A DNA stretch of 64,000 nt from NCBI RefSeq assembly GCF_050490315.1, contig NZ_JBNPEO010000006.1, positions 86,735 to 150,734 of the forward strand, read 5' to 3'. Under the pieces are notes generated by a model. The model searched no databases, was not told where the DNA came from, and worked only from the letters and a program-made list of their open reading frames with translations. This DNA comes from JBNPEO01 sp050490315. GTDB taxonomy: Bacteria; Actinomycetota; Actinomycetes; Actinomycetales; Micrococcaceae. The first letter of the stretch is position 1, and the number at the start of each line of letters is the position of its first letter. Below are positions 35,719 through 43,998 of the stretch, in pieces. Position numbers and translations under genes: made by a program.

Positions 35719-36554
35719 TAGTTTCCTTCTCCTGAACTATCCTGGGCTGAATTCTCTGCCACACCGCCGCCTTGAACAACTGCGGCCACCTTGGCGCGCG
35801 CGCTCTGTGCGGACACTTGGGCAACGTGAAGTTTTACCGAACCGTCCACCTCCTCAGCTTCAAGCCCATTGAGGGTGTTCGCTGAGGTGTAGAGCGTGTA
35901 GTGCGAGCTTTGTTCATCCCCTGCACCGATGGCTGTGATGATGGTGACGCCCAAAACGTCGGAGAGGCTTTGGGCTGCTTTCACCTCAAATTCCTCGGGA
36001 GTCAAAACGTCTACCGGGCCGTCGCTGGATTCGATTCCCGCGGCGTTTGCAAGTTCCATAATCACCGTGGCGGTGTCCTGGAGGGAGACCACACTGAAGC
36101 TGTGGCTACCCACCGAGTCCACAAGCTCCTGCAGGACCACGTCTCCGTGGACGTAAGAGTAGAGCCAGACTTTCTCCCCCTCACCCTTGGTCAGTTCAGT
36201 GATCACAATTCGCTGGCTCATACGCCGCAGGAACATCACGCCGGTGATCGGCTCAATGGCGCCCAGTTTGGTGGCTTGTGACTCGCCCTCCGGAATTACC
36301 GGGAAAGCGAGGCCCTTGGTCAGCAGGGTTCGTAGCGCAACATTGCATAGCAGTTCCCGTTGCTCCGGGTACTGGTCCAGCCACGGCAAGGTCACAGCTT
36401 GTTCATTGGCGATGCCGTCTAAGGCAACGATTTCCTCATCCGTGAGGGTGGGCAGTTGGTAGTTGGCATCACCCAAGGAGGCCAGGACAGCTAGGCCAGC
36501 CTCGCCCTCATCACGAGTGAAATTGATTCCTGGGGTCTGCGTTTCAGTGGTCAT
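35718..36554 (-). CDS. Unknown soluble protein in a WXG100 operon
   Basis: 278 aa, no transmembrane segment. It is rich in acidic residues with alternating beta/alpha segments (LLCNVALRTLLTKGLAFPV, MFLRRMSQRIVITEL, YSYVHGDVVLQELVDS). The C-terminus is Gln/Ser/Gly-rich. The length and place, right after a WXG100 protein (4-nt ATGA overlap), recall EspG-type ESX chaperones, but I cannot claim homology. It may instead be a chaperone or immunity factor for the WXG100 partner (inference). Confidence 0.7.
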   Translation of the reverse strand: MTTETQTPGINFTRDEGEAGLAVLASLGDANYQLPTLTDEEIVALDGIANEQAVTLPWLDQYPEQRELLCNVALRTLLTKGLAFPVIPEGESQATKLGAIEPITGVMFLRRMSQRIVITELTKGEGEKVWLYSYVHGDVVLQELVDSVGSHSFSVVSLQDTATVIMELANAAGIESSDGPVDVLTPEEFEVKAAQSLSDVLGVTIITAIGAGDEQSSHYTLYTSANTLNGLEAEEVDGSVKLHVAQVSAQSARAKVAAVVQGGGVAENSAQDSSGEGN

Positions 36555-37489
36555 GATAGGAGCCCTCCCAGGCTTGCGACAGGGTTGTGCAAGAACTTCT
36601 TGGCGCCGTCAACGGTATTGCTCACAGCATTACTGACCGCGTTCGTGGCACCATTCCAAGCTTTCGAGGCGGTGTTGCCAATCCACTTCCCGGCGGCCTT
36701 CCCCCAAGCACTATCAGCGATCATGTTGCCTAAGGCCCAGCCACCTGCAATCAGCCCAGCACCCACCACAATACCGATTCCTACGGGGTTGGTCAGAAGA
36801 CCGGCTGCAATGGCAATGGAGCCGACACCACCAAGAACACTCAGGCCACCTGCAATACGGTCCCCTCCACCACGCCAGCCACTGTGTTCGGGATTAAACA
36901 TGTCGTGGATACCGCCCAGGATTGCAAACGGCGCAAGAGCAGGGCCCGCAAAGCGCCCAAACTTGCCAATCAGGCCGGTTGCTTTAGTGAAATCCTCAGC
37001 GATGGCGAAGCCCTTGAAGTTTTTTAGCCCGCCAATAACATCGAGGATTTTTTTGCTGGAAAGCAGGTTGGCCGGGTTCTTGAGCAACCCCACCATGTCC
37101 TTGATTTTGAAACCAACACCGGCGATGGCTTTGGCCCAGTCGATGAGAGTTTGGCCAGGGCTCTTGGCATCCGGTGCTGACTTGCCAACAGTCCCTGCCG
37201 GGCCTGTTGATCCGGTTGCGCTAGCGCTGGATTTGTCCTGTTCATCGGCGTTGTTTCGCAGATTTTTGGCGCCTTCTTCGAGCATTCGAGAGGCCGCCAT
37301 CAGCGTTTTGCGGTGATCCGAGTTCCATTCGGACTTAAACCGGCTGGCATCCGTGCCGGTCCATGCTGTGTTGGAAGACACCAGCTGAGTCAGCGATCTC
37401 GATTGTGTCTGCAAGGCGGTTGAGGCCCGTTGAAAATCCTTTGCGAGCGACCGCAACTGAGCGACGTCCGCCCCATAAAAACCCGCCAT
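36551..37489 (-). CDS. WXG100-domain protein with hydrophobic glycine-rich C-terminus
   Basis: 312 aa from ATG 37489 (MAGFYGADVAQL). Residues about 1-95 form a helical hairpin of the WXG100/ESAT-6 type with the central SNTAWTGTDASRFKSEW motif. The middle is a charged/basic linker, and residues 155-260 contain long Gly/Ala-rich hydrophobic stretches (GGLSVLGGVGSIAIAAGLL, PVGIGIVVGAGLIAGGWALG), possibly membrane inserting. Such N-WXG proteins are substrates of type VII secretion. No ESX core genes lie in the window, so export must use a system encoded elsewhere. First gene of the three-gene operon. Confidence 0.82.
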   Translation of the reverse strand: MAGFYGADVAQLRSLAKDFQRASTALQTQSRSLTQLVSSNTAWTGTDASRFKSEWNSDHRKTLMAASRMLEEGAKNLRNNADEQDKSSASATGSTGPAGTVGKSAPDAKSPGQTLIDWAKAIAGVGFKIKDMVGLLKNPANLLSSKKILDVIGGLKNFKGFAIAEDFTKATGLIGKFGRFAGPALAPFAILGGIHDMFNPEHSGWRGGGDRIAGGLSVLGGVGSIAIAAGLLTNPVGIGIVVGAGLIAGGWALGNMIADSAWGKAAGKWIGNTASKAWNGATNAVSNAVSNTVDGAKKFLHNPVASLGGLLS

Positions 37490-37596
37490 AACCAGTGACC
37501 CCCGCAAAACGATGTAGAAAAGCTATTTGCATCAGCGTAAAGCTAAGTAGCTGGTGCGTCGATGGGGATCAGTACCCATTAGAGGGCAAAAAAGTA

Positions 37597-37644
37597 CGAC
37601 GGCGGCGGGTGAGGTTTCACGCGAAACCGCACCCGCCGTCGTCG
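37597..37644 (-). terminator. Terminator of inorganic pyrophosphatase gene
   Basis: CGACGGCGGCGGGTG (37597-37611) pairs with CACCCGCCGTCGTCG (37630-37644), 14 of 15 positions. Read on the minus strand, a T-rich run follows. A nested GGTTTC/GAAACC stem fills the loop. Confidence 0.9.
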
Positions 37645-37662
37645 AACTCGTTCTAAAACTCT

Positions 37663-38148
37663 TTAGTGACCTTCGCCGAAACGCTTGATTGACGCTTCGA
37701 GCTCAGCCTCGGCAGCGGCGCGATCGCCCCAACCTTCAGCCTTAACCCACTTACCCGGCTCAAGGTCCTTGTAACGGGTGAAGAAGTGCTCGATTTCCTT
37801 GATCAAGAAGTCGCTGACGTCGGAAATTTCCTGGATGTGGTCAAAACGGGCGTCAACCGGAACGCATAGGACCTTGGCGTCTCCGCCGCCGTCGTCGGTC
37901 ATGTTGAAAACGCCGATGGGGCGGGATTCAACAATCACACCGGGGTGCAGATCAAAGTCCTGCAGGAGCACCAAAGCGTCCAAAGGATCGCCGTCTTCCC
38001 CCAGAGTGTTCTCGAAGAAACCGTAGTGCGTGGGGTACTGCATGGACGTAAAGAGGACACGGTCCAGGCGTACGCGGCCGGTTTCGTGGTCCACCTCGTA
38101 CTTAACGCGGGATCCCTTGGGGATCTCGATGGTGACGTCATGCTTCAT
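37663..38148 (-). CDS. ppa: Inorganic pyrophosphatase
   Basis: 161 aa family I enzyme, read from ATG 38148 with an AAGGAG Shine-Dalgarno. The PPase active site is intact: IEIPKGSRVKYEVDHETG, YPTHYGFFENTLGEDGDPLDALVL (metal-binding Asp cluster) and CVPVDARFDHI. It drives biosynthesis by removing pyrophosphate. A short upstream frame extension lacks support. It is transcribed alone and divergent from dacB. Confidence 0.97.
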   Translation of the reverse strand: MKHDVTIEIPKGSRVKYEVDHETGRVRLDRVLFTSMQYPTHYGFFENTLGEDGDPLDALVLLQDFDLHPGVIVESRPIGVFNMTDDGGGDAKVLCVPVDARFDHIQEISDVSDFLIKEIEHFFTRYKDLEPGKWVKAEGWGDRAAAEAELEASIKRFGEGH

Positions 38149-38339
38149 GGGAGTCTCCTTGATGTTGCACTGCACGGTTACGCGCTGGCGGCAGTTTGGT
38201 AGGCGGGGCGGCAGTGGCTCGAAAAGCTGGCTCCTGACCGCGGACTACTATTGAGGATATAGCGAAATGCTGCGGATTTTGGAACCGGCAGCGGCACCAA
38301 ATGAGCAATTAACAACACAGGGATGGGGGCCAGCGAGGT

Positions 38340-39764
38340 ATGAAGCGTGTGTTGGCGCTGATCGCTGGCTGCCTGGTGGCTGTGGCGCTGGGAGTTTTGG
38401 CCGTCCCCTCGGCTGTGGGGCTTTCCACCACCTTGCTTCGGGCCGCGACCCCCGCCAAACCCACTCCCACCATTCCCGCATGGCAATTGCCGCCCGGTTC
38501 GGTAAGTGGTGACGCGAGCAACCCGCTGACCGCCGCGGCCCCCGTGCCGTCGGCGGACAAGCTCGCTGCGGCGCTTGCTAAAACCTTAAAGCCCGACGGC
38601 GGGGGAAGGTTTAGTGCTTACGTCACCGACGCCGCTAGTGGCAAAGTCCTCTTTGAACGGGGTTCAACGCAAGGTGTTATCCCGGCGTCGAACATGAAAC
38701 TCCTCACTGCGATTGCTGCGCTTTCAACACTTGGACCCCAAACGCGATTCCATACCCAAGTCCTAGCCGGCTCTACTGCCTCCAGTGTTGTTCTGAGAGG
38801 CGGCGGAGACGTTTTGTTGAGTGCTCACGATTCCGATCCTTCCACCACGGTGGGCTATGCCGGGCTCAAAACCCTCGCCGAAGCAACGGTAAAGTCCCTG
38901 ATCGCTGCTGGCATCAAGGGTGTTGTGAAGGTCTCCGTGGACGATTCACTGTTCAGCGGGCCCACAATCAACCCGGCCGTAGACAAAGGTGATGTTGTGG
39001 CGGGAGAAACCGCTCCCGTTTACTCCTTGGCCATGAACTCGGCGCGTTACAAGGCGGGTGTTGAAACCGGGCCACGTCCCCAAGACTCCGCGCTAGATAC
39101 CGGGCAACAATTCGCAGCTGCGCTCACGGCCGCAGGTACAGCATCGGGGATTAGCGCGGACGCCGTGGTGGTGCGCGGGACCGGAAATGCTTCTAAAGTT
39201 TTGGCCAGTGCAGACTCCGCCACCGTGGGGCAGCAAGTCGAGTCAATGCTGCAAGTTTCAGACAACTACCTTGCTGATGTGCTGGGCCGGATGGTCGCAA
39301 TCAAGGCCGGGCAAGCAGGTTCCTACACTGCAGCACTCAAAGCCGTAGAGGCCGGGGTGAAAGCCGCCGGGATCTCCACGGCTGGCATGGTTATTGCAGA
39401 TCTCAGCGGCCTGTCTTTACGCAACCGCGTGTCCACGCAGCAATTCGGGCAGATTGTTGCTGCCATAACCTCCGGTCCCAACGCCTCATTGCGTGCTGCA
39501 CTAGACGGATTCCCGATTGCCGGACTCACTGGAACGCTAAACAACCGTTACGGCGAAAGTTCCTCACATGCTGCCGCTGGGCTGGTTCGTGCAAAGACCG
39601 GCACCCTTAACACGGCCCTGGCACTCTCCGGATACGTGGTGGATTCAGACGGGCGTCTGCTGGTGTTTTCCTTTATTGGCAACGGGCTCACGCCCGGGAG
39701 TAAAGGTAATAAAGCAGCACTGGATGCTTCCGCCGCAGTGTTGGCTGGCTGTGGTTGCCGGTAA
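38340..39764 (+). CDS. dacB: D-Ala-D-Ala carboxypeptidase / endopeptidase (PBP4, DacB)
   Basis: 474 aa. A signal peptide (first 35 residues) is followed by the S13 peptidase: catalytic SNMK in PASNMKLLTAIAAL, SDN in QVSDNYLADVL and KTGT in VRAKTGTLNTALALSG. Between the first two is a large insert as in PBP4. It trims peptidoglycan side chains outside the membrane. It lies before the zinc metalloprotease and tilS, the usual actinobacterial order. Confidence 0.93.
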   Translation: MKRVLALIAGCLVAVALGVLAVPSAVGLSTTLLRAATPAKPTPTIPAWQLPPGSVSGDASNPLTAAAPVPSADKLAAALAKTLKPDGGGRFSAYVTDAASGKVLFERGSTQGVIPASNMKLLTAIAALSTLGPQTRFHTQVLAGSTASSVVLRGGGDVLLSAHDSDPSTTVGYAGLKTLAEATVKSLIAAGIKGVVKVSVDDSLFSGPTINPAVDKGDVVAGETAPVYSLAMNSARYKAGVETGPRPQDSALDTGQQFAAALTAAGTASGISADAVVVRGTGNASKVLASADSATVGQQVESMLQVSDNYLADVLGRMVAIKAGQAGSYTAALKAVEAGVKAAGISTAGMVIADLSGLSLRNRVSTQQFGQIVAAITSGPNASLRAALDGFPIAGLTGTLNNRYGESSSHAAAGLVRAKTGTLNTALALSGYVVDSDGRLLVFSFIGNGLTPGSKGNKAALDASAAVLAGCGCR

Positions 39765-39849
39765 GTTGTTCGCTTTGGCTGGCAGGTCTGGTGCTTGAGT
39801 GTTGTGCACCCTGACAGCAGGACACAGGTGTTTGTGATCTGATGGGCAT

Positions 39850-40965
39850 ATGGAGAATCAGGACAATCCGCGCAAGCTGATCAACTGGGACTTGGCCGCC
39901 TCAACCGCCGCCAAGTTAGTCCCAGCCGGGCCCGCCTTGAGCGCAAAAGAAATTTCCGCTGCCGTGGAAAACCTGCGCCACATGGCCGACGCTGCAGTGC
40001 CTCACGTTCACCAAATTACGGGCTTGGAAGCTGCGCGGGACCTACGTGATTCTCAAGTGCTGGTGGTGGACCGTGCCTCATGGGCTAAAGCCAACACTCG
40101 CAGCTTCGAAGTAATGCTCGGTCCGGCCATTGACTCACTGATGGAAGCTCGGGGCGCCACCGTGGGCAAAACTGCCGCCAAAGCATCCGGCGCCATCACC
40201 GGTACCCAGCTCGGTGCCATACTGGCCTTCCTCTCAAGCAAAATCCTGGGCCAATATGATCCCTTCTCCGCCCTAGCGCCAGGATCCAACGCACCCTCCG
40301 GCGGCCGGCTGCTCCTCGTAGCGCCAAACATTTTGACCGTTGAAAAAGAACTCAACGTTGAACCCGCCGACTTCCGCATGTGGGTGGCCCTTCACGAACA
40401 AACCCACCGAGTCCAGTTCGCAGCAGCACCGTGGTTACGCCACCACATGATGGCCCAGATTGAGGGCCTCAGCGGGCAACTCCTGGGGAACATGGACACA
40501 CTTATGGACCGTGCCAGCGCCGCAGCCAAGTCCCTCAAAGACCGCACCGGCTCCGGACAGTTGCCCGAGCAACTTCCCAGCAAGGGCGCCATCTTGGACA
40601 TCCTAGATAGCCCCGAAGAAAAAGCCGCAGTCTCCCACATCACAGCTGTGATGAGCCTCTTGGAAGGCCACGCAAACGTGGTGATGGATGCCGTGGACGC
40701 CTCGATTGTGCCCAGCGTAAAAACCATTCGCCAACGGTTCAATTCACGTGGCAAAGACCGTGGAGCACTCGAAAAATTCATCCGCAACCTCTTGGGGCTA
40801 GACGCCAAAATGCGCCAATACAGCGACGGGTCCAAGTTTGTCCGTGCCGTGGTGGCAGTCGCCGGGATGGAGGGGTTCAACCGGGTTTGGGAGTCCGCCG
40901 AACACCTGCCCACCGAGACGGAAATTCATGACCCCCAGCTCTGGGTTCAACGGATGGGTCTCTAA
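39850..40965 (+). CDS. Zinc-dependent metalloprotease, DUF2342 (F420-biosynthesis-associated) family
   Basis: 371 aa. The zinc motif HEQTH is in WVALHEQTHRVQFAAAPWL (about residue 180), with a helical C-terminus (GHANVVMDAVDASIVPSV). The family is often labelled coenzyme-F420-biosynthesis-associated because of earlier annotation, but its role is unclear. It precedes tilS by 5 nt and follows dacB, as in other Micrococcaceae. No signal peptide is obvious, so a cytoplasmic protease-like fold is likely. Confidence 0.88.
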   Translation: MENQDNPRKLINWDLAASTAAKLVPAGPALSAKEISAAVENLRHMADAAVPHVHQITGLEAARDLRDSQVLVVDRASWAKANTRSFEVMLGPAIDSLMEARGATVGKTAAKASGAITGTQLGAILAFLSSKILGQYDPFSALAPGSNAPSGGRLLLVAPNILTVEKELNVEPADFRMWVALHEQTHRVQFAAAPWLRHHMMAQIEGLSGQLLGNMDTLMDRASAAAKSLKDRTGSGQLPEQLPSKGAILDILDSPEEKAAVSHITAVMSLLEGHANVVMDAVDASIVPSVKTIRQRFNSRGKDRGALEKFIRNLLGLDAKMRQYSDGSKFVRAVVAVAGMEGFNRVWESAEHLPTETEIHDPQLWVQRMGL

Positions 40966-40970
40966 AACTG

Positions 40971-42050
40971 GTGAGTGAGGCTAAACAAGGCCGACGGCGA
41001 CCGGGACGTTTGAACCCAACCGTTGGCAAAGCGCGCAAAATATTCCGCGACGCCCTCGCCGCAGCCGGATCACCCCGGAGCGTCCTCGTGGCCTGTAGTG
41101 GCGGACCGGACTCGCTGGCTTTGGCATCCGTTGCTGCATTCTTTGCACGGCGTGCTGGCTCCACCCTCCGCATCGGCGCCGTCATTGTGGATCACCAACT
41201 TCAAGCCGGTTCCGATGAAGTTGCTGCACGAACTGCTGCAACCCTTCGCGACTTGGGGTTAGACCCAGTTGTGGTGATCCCCGTGACAGTGAATTCCCAG
41301 GGCAACGGACCCGAAGCAGCCGCGCGCGAGGCGCGACTGGCAGCTTTGGAAAGTGCCGCCGTCGAACATGGGGCCCAAGCTGTATTGCTGGGACACACGC
41401 TCGACGACCAAGCCGAACAAGTACTTTTGGGCTTGGCCCGGGGCTCCGGAACGCGCTCGCTGGCAGGTATGCCCGCACGGCGCGACTTCGGCGAAGACCC
41501 CAACCGTGGTTTCTATTTGCGGCCCTTTTTGCCGCTTCGGCGTGCAGAAATTATGGAAATCTGCGACGCCGAGGGTCTAGACCCGTGGCACGACCCCACC
41601 AATGCTGACGCGGCGTTTGCCCGGTCACGGGTCCGCACCACGGTGATGCCGATGCTCGAACATCAGCTGGGACCCGGCGTCGCAGAGTCTCTCTACCGCT
41701 CGGCCAGCATTCTCTCCCAAGACGCCCAATACCTTGCTGAACAAGCACAATCTAGCTTTGCAGCACTGCGCCAGGATGGCCCTGAAGGTGAGATATTCCT
41801 CTCGGAAACAGCGCTTCGTGAACTGCCGGCAGCGCTGCGCATCCGTGTCCTGGCGCTCGCCGTCGAGGCCCTAGGCGGCGCGGCTAGTTACGGAAGACTG
41901 CACGCCGCTGAGGCGTTGCTGGAGCGTCAAGGTTCCGCCGGGCCAGTGCAACTTCCCGGAGGCGTAAGCGCCTACCGGCAGCCTCGGCCCAAGAACGCCT
42001 CCGCGAAGGACCCAAGGTATGGGAAGCTTGTAATCAAACGGACCGGCTAA
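40971..42050 (+). CDS. tilS: tRNA(Ile)-lysidine synthetase
   Basis: 359 aa, GTG start 40971. The PP-loop ATP pyrophosphatase motif SGGPDS (about 43-48) is preceded by VLVAC. GHTLDDQAEQVLLGLARGSG is the second hallmark, with PFLPLRRAEIMEICDAEGLDPWHDPTN ahead of the C-terminal domain. It modifies the wobble C of tRNA-Ile(CAU) to lysidine, so the AUA codon is read as Ile. Essential in most bacteria. It sits 48 nt before hpt. Confidence 0.94.
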   Translation: MSEAKQGRRRPGRLNPTVGKARKIFRDALAAAGSPRSVLVACSGGPDSLALASVAAFFARRAGSTLRIGAVIVDHQLQAGSDEVAARTAATLRDLGLDPVVVIPVTVNSQGNGPEAAAREARLAALESAAVEHGAQAVLLGHTLDDQAEQVLLGLARGSGTRSLAGMPARRDFGEDPNRGFYLRPFLPLRRAEIMEICDAEGLDPWHDPTNADAAFARSRVRTTVMPMLEHQLGPGVAESLYRSASILSQDAQYLAEQAQSSFAALRQDGPEGEIFLSETALRELPAALRIRVLALAVEALGGAASYGRLHAAEALLERQGSAGPVQLPGGVSAYRQPRPKNASAKDPRYGKLVIKRTG

Positions 42051-42098
42051 CCCCAACGAATTACAGCCGGTTGAACACTCAACATTCAGGAGTCATTG

Positions 42099-42650
42099 GT
42101 GGATTCAAACGACGTCCAGGCGGACCTCAAGCACGTTCTCTACACCAAAGAACAAATCCAGGCCAAGATCGCCGAGCTCGCAGCAGCAATCGACGAGGAC
42201 TACAAAGGCCGCGACATTCTGCTGGTCGGTGTCCTCAAGGGTGCCGTGATGGTAATGGCTGACCTCGCTCGCGCCATTCACAGCCACGTCACCATGGACT
42301 GGATGGCGGTGTCCTCCTACGGATCCGGCACACAGTCTTCCGGTGTGGTGCGGATCCTCAAGGACCTCGAAACGGACCTGATGGGTAAGCACGTACTTAT
42401 TGTTGAGGACATCATTGACTCCGGCCTGACGCTCTCATGGCTCAAAGCCAACCTTGAATCCCGCGGCCCGGCCTCGGTGGAAATCTGCGCCCTCTTGCGC
42501 AAGCCTGAGGCAGCCAAGGTTGAGATCGACGTGAAGTACGTGGGTATGGAAATCCCCAACGAGTTTGTCGTCGGTTACGGACTGGACTTCGCCGAGAAGT
42601 ACCGCAACTTGGACTTCATTGGCACCTTGGCGCCGCACATTTACGAATAA
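42099..42650 (+). CDS. hpt: Hypoxanthine (guanine) phosphoribosyltransferase
   Basis: 183 aa from GTG 42099, chosen over TTG 42096 for Shine-Dalgarno spacing (GGAG at 42089, 6 nt away). The PRPP motif VLIVEDIIDSGLTL and the VGVLKGAVMVMADLAR loop are intact, as is the C-terminal YVGMEIPNEFVVGYGLDFAEKYRN. It salvages purine bases to IMP and GMP. In relatives ftsH follows directly; here the second DUF559 cassette separates them. Confidence 0.96.
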   Translation: MDSNDVQADLKHVLYTKEQIQAKIAELAAAIDEDYKGRDILLVGVLKGAVMVMADLARAIHSHVTMDWMAVSSYGSGTQSSGVVRILKDLETDLMGKHVLIVEDIIDSGLTLSWLKANLESRGPASVEICALLRKPEAAKVEIDVKYVGMEIPNEFVVGYGLDFAEKYRNLDFIGTLAPHIYE

Positions 42651-42711
42651 TTGGTTCGCCGCTGGCAGGTGCAGCCCTCGTTGGTTCGCCGCTAGTTGGT
42701 GCAGCGCAGCT
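42651..42711. repeat. Tandem direct repeat before palindrome C
   Basis: Two units, 42651-42680 and 42681-42711, begin with TTGGTTCGCCGCT and each contains GGTGCAGC. The second unit continues into the left arm of palindrome C. It may be duplicated remains of the element's edge. Confidence 0.6.
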
Positions 42712-42800
42712 CAGTTTTAGCAGCTGCCGAAAACGGGAAGCCCCTAGATCTAGGCGCTTCCCGTTTTGTGTCCCCTCCAAAACTGAGCTGGCGCGCACAG
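42698..42800. repeat. 103-nt imperfect palindrome, copy C
   Basis: The left arm 42698-42720 contains GTGCAGCGCAGCTCAGTTTT and the right arm 42777-42800 contains AAAACTGAGCTG followed by GCGCGCACAG. The core 12 bp (42707-42718 and 42779-42790) pair perfectly. The centre holds the hpt terminator. Copy D at 43727 has exactly the same length and matching arms (19/23 and 18/24). Confidence 0.9.
42730..42767 (+). terminator. hpt terminator hairpin within palindrome C
   Basis: AAAACGGGAAGC (42730-42741) pairs with GCTTCCCGTTTT (42756-42767), with a further CCTA/TAGG pair and a GATC loop. A T run is part of the stem end (GTTTTGTG). Confidence 0.85.
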
Positions 42801-42814
42801 CAAGTGGTTCGTTT

Positions 42815-43753
42815 TTAGTGTTTGGCGGGTGTGGCGAGCGTGGATTTGATCTGCTCGAGCATAAATTCCGGGCTGTAAACCACGTGTTGGTACCTGAACC
42901 GAAGAACTCTGAACCCAAGTTCCGCCGCCCGGTTATTCCGGTCTTGATCCTTTTTGAACTGGCGCTCATTGAAGTGGAACGCCAACCCATCAAGTTCCAC
43001 GATGAGACATCCATTGATCAAAAAGTCCACGTAGCCAATACCGTCAATGTAGACCTGAGTTTCAGTATGGAAGCCATGTCTGCGAAAGAGCACGCGAGCT
43101 ACTGTTTCAATGAGCGAATCAGCTCCACCCTCAACAAGGTCCAAGATGCCGCGAGCCTTACCTGTCCGGGGTCCTCGCAAATGCCGCATCAAGAATCCGG
43201 GGCTTGAGTCACCGCGGGCGCACGCGGATTCGACCATCACCAAGGCCTCAAGCTCAGACAGGCACAACAAGGCATCCAACAAAACGTCCTTGAGGGCCAG
43301 CACTGGAGGGGTTAGGCCGCGGAGACTCCCAGCCGTTCTGTGCTGGACGCAAGGAACGTCATTCAGGTGTCCGGTGACAGCGAGGTGGGGGACCTGAGGT
43401 GAGAACAAGTGCCACAAGCCGTAGTGCTTAGCAGCGGACAAACACGTCAATGCCGAGGCATGGCTGGCGGCAAGGTGGAGCGGACTACTGGCAGGCAGCA
43501 CTGAATACGTCCCTGCACTCACGCGCTGCACGAGGCCTTGGGCGGTCGCCTCTGCTATAGCTCGCCGAGAAAATCCAAGCTTTTGATACTGCCGGCTGTG
43601 GGCAATCCCGCCCAGGCGTGCTGTGTAATCCGCAATGTCCACCCAGTCAGCGTGCCGAATTTTCGGTCCAGAGTGTTCGGTGCCGGGTGCGTATGTGGAT
43701 AAATTGCCGGAATTTCTTGGTCCTCCTGTGCACGGCAGCTCAGTTTCAGCCAC
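42815..43753 (-). CDS. AbiEi-like winged-helix plus DUF559 nuclease-fold protein
   Basis: 312 aa. Residues about 40-100 are a winged-helix domain typical of AbiEi antitoxin N-termini (GGIAHSRQYQKLGFSRRAI, then GLVQRVSAGTYSV). A middle linker follows, and about 215-305 is the DUF559/Vsr-like nuclease fold: GIGYVDFLINGCLIVELDG (Asp and Glu active-site candidates), KKDQDRNNRAAELGFRVLRF. The ATG at 43753 begins in palindrome D and its residues 2-9 are encoded by the palindrome arm; the stop lies 14 nt outside copy C. A later start is possible. Only distant similarity to the gene at 32465. No toxin partner is adjacent. Confidence 0.85.
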   Translation of the reverse strand: MAETELPCTGGPRNSGNLSTYAPGTEHSGPKIRHADWVDIADYTARLGGIAHSRQYQKLGFSRRAIAEATAQGLVQRVSAGTYSVLPASSPLHLAASHASALTCLSAAKHYGLWHLFSPQVPHLAVTGHLNDVPCVQHRTAGSLRGLTPPVLALKDVLLDALLCLSELEALVMVESACARGDSSPGFLMRHLRGPRTGKARGILDLVEGGADSLIETVARVLFRRHGFHTETQVYIDGIGYVDFLINGCLIVELDGLAFHFNERQFKKDQDRNNRAAELGFRVLRFRYQHVVYSPEFMLEQIKSTLATPAKH

Positions 43754-43829
43754 TGCTGGGCTTACCGAACACTGACTTTACGGGGTTGGCTTCACACGAC
43801 TCGCCCTAAAGTTGAGCTGGGCTGCACAG
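43727..43829. repeat. 103-nt imperfect palindrome, copy D
   Basis: The left arm 43727-43749 (TGTGCACGGCAGCTCAGTTT) and the right arm 43805-43829 (AAGTTGAGCTGGGCTGCACAG) flank a 55-nt centre without the terminator found in C. Length and arm sequence match copy C, at a distance of 1029 nt. The arms pair imperfectly with each other. Confidence 0.85.
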
Positions 43830-43967
43830 AGGCCAGATGCTGGCGTGAGAAATAGTTGCCTCAGAACAACACTCGCTACGCCCAGAGGGAACTTTTACAT
43901 CTCGCCGTGCGTGAACATCTGCGGACGGTGTATAGCTAGTTGCTAGAAAACCTTGAGCAGGACAAGC

Positions 43968-43998
43968 AGGAGGGACGGGGCGCGCCCCCGAGTAGATG
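43968..43998 (+). promoter_or_regulatory. ftsH ribosome-binding site with intervening hairpin
   Basis: AGGAGGG (43968-43974) is about 21 nt from ATG 43996, too far for normal use. Between them GGGGCGCGCCCC (43977-43988) is a perfect palindrome; if folded it would leave roughly 10 nt between the site and the start. The in-frame codon before ATG is a stop, so the start is fixed. Confidence 0.6.
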
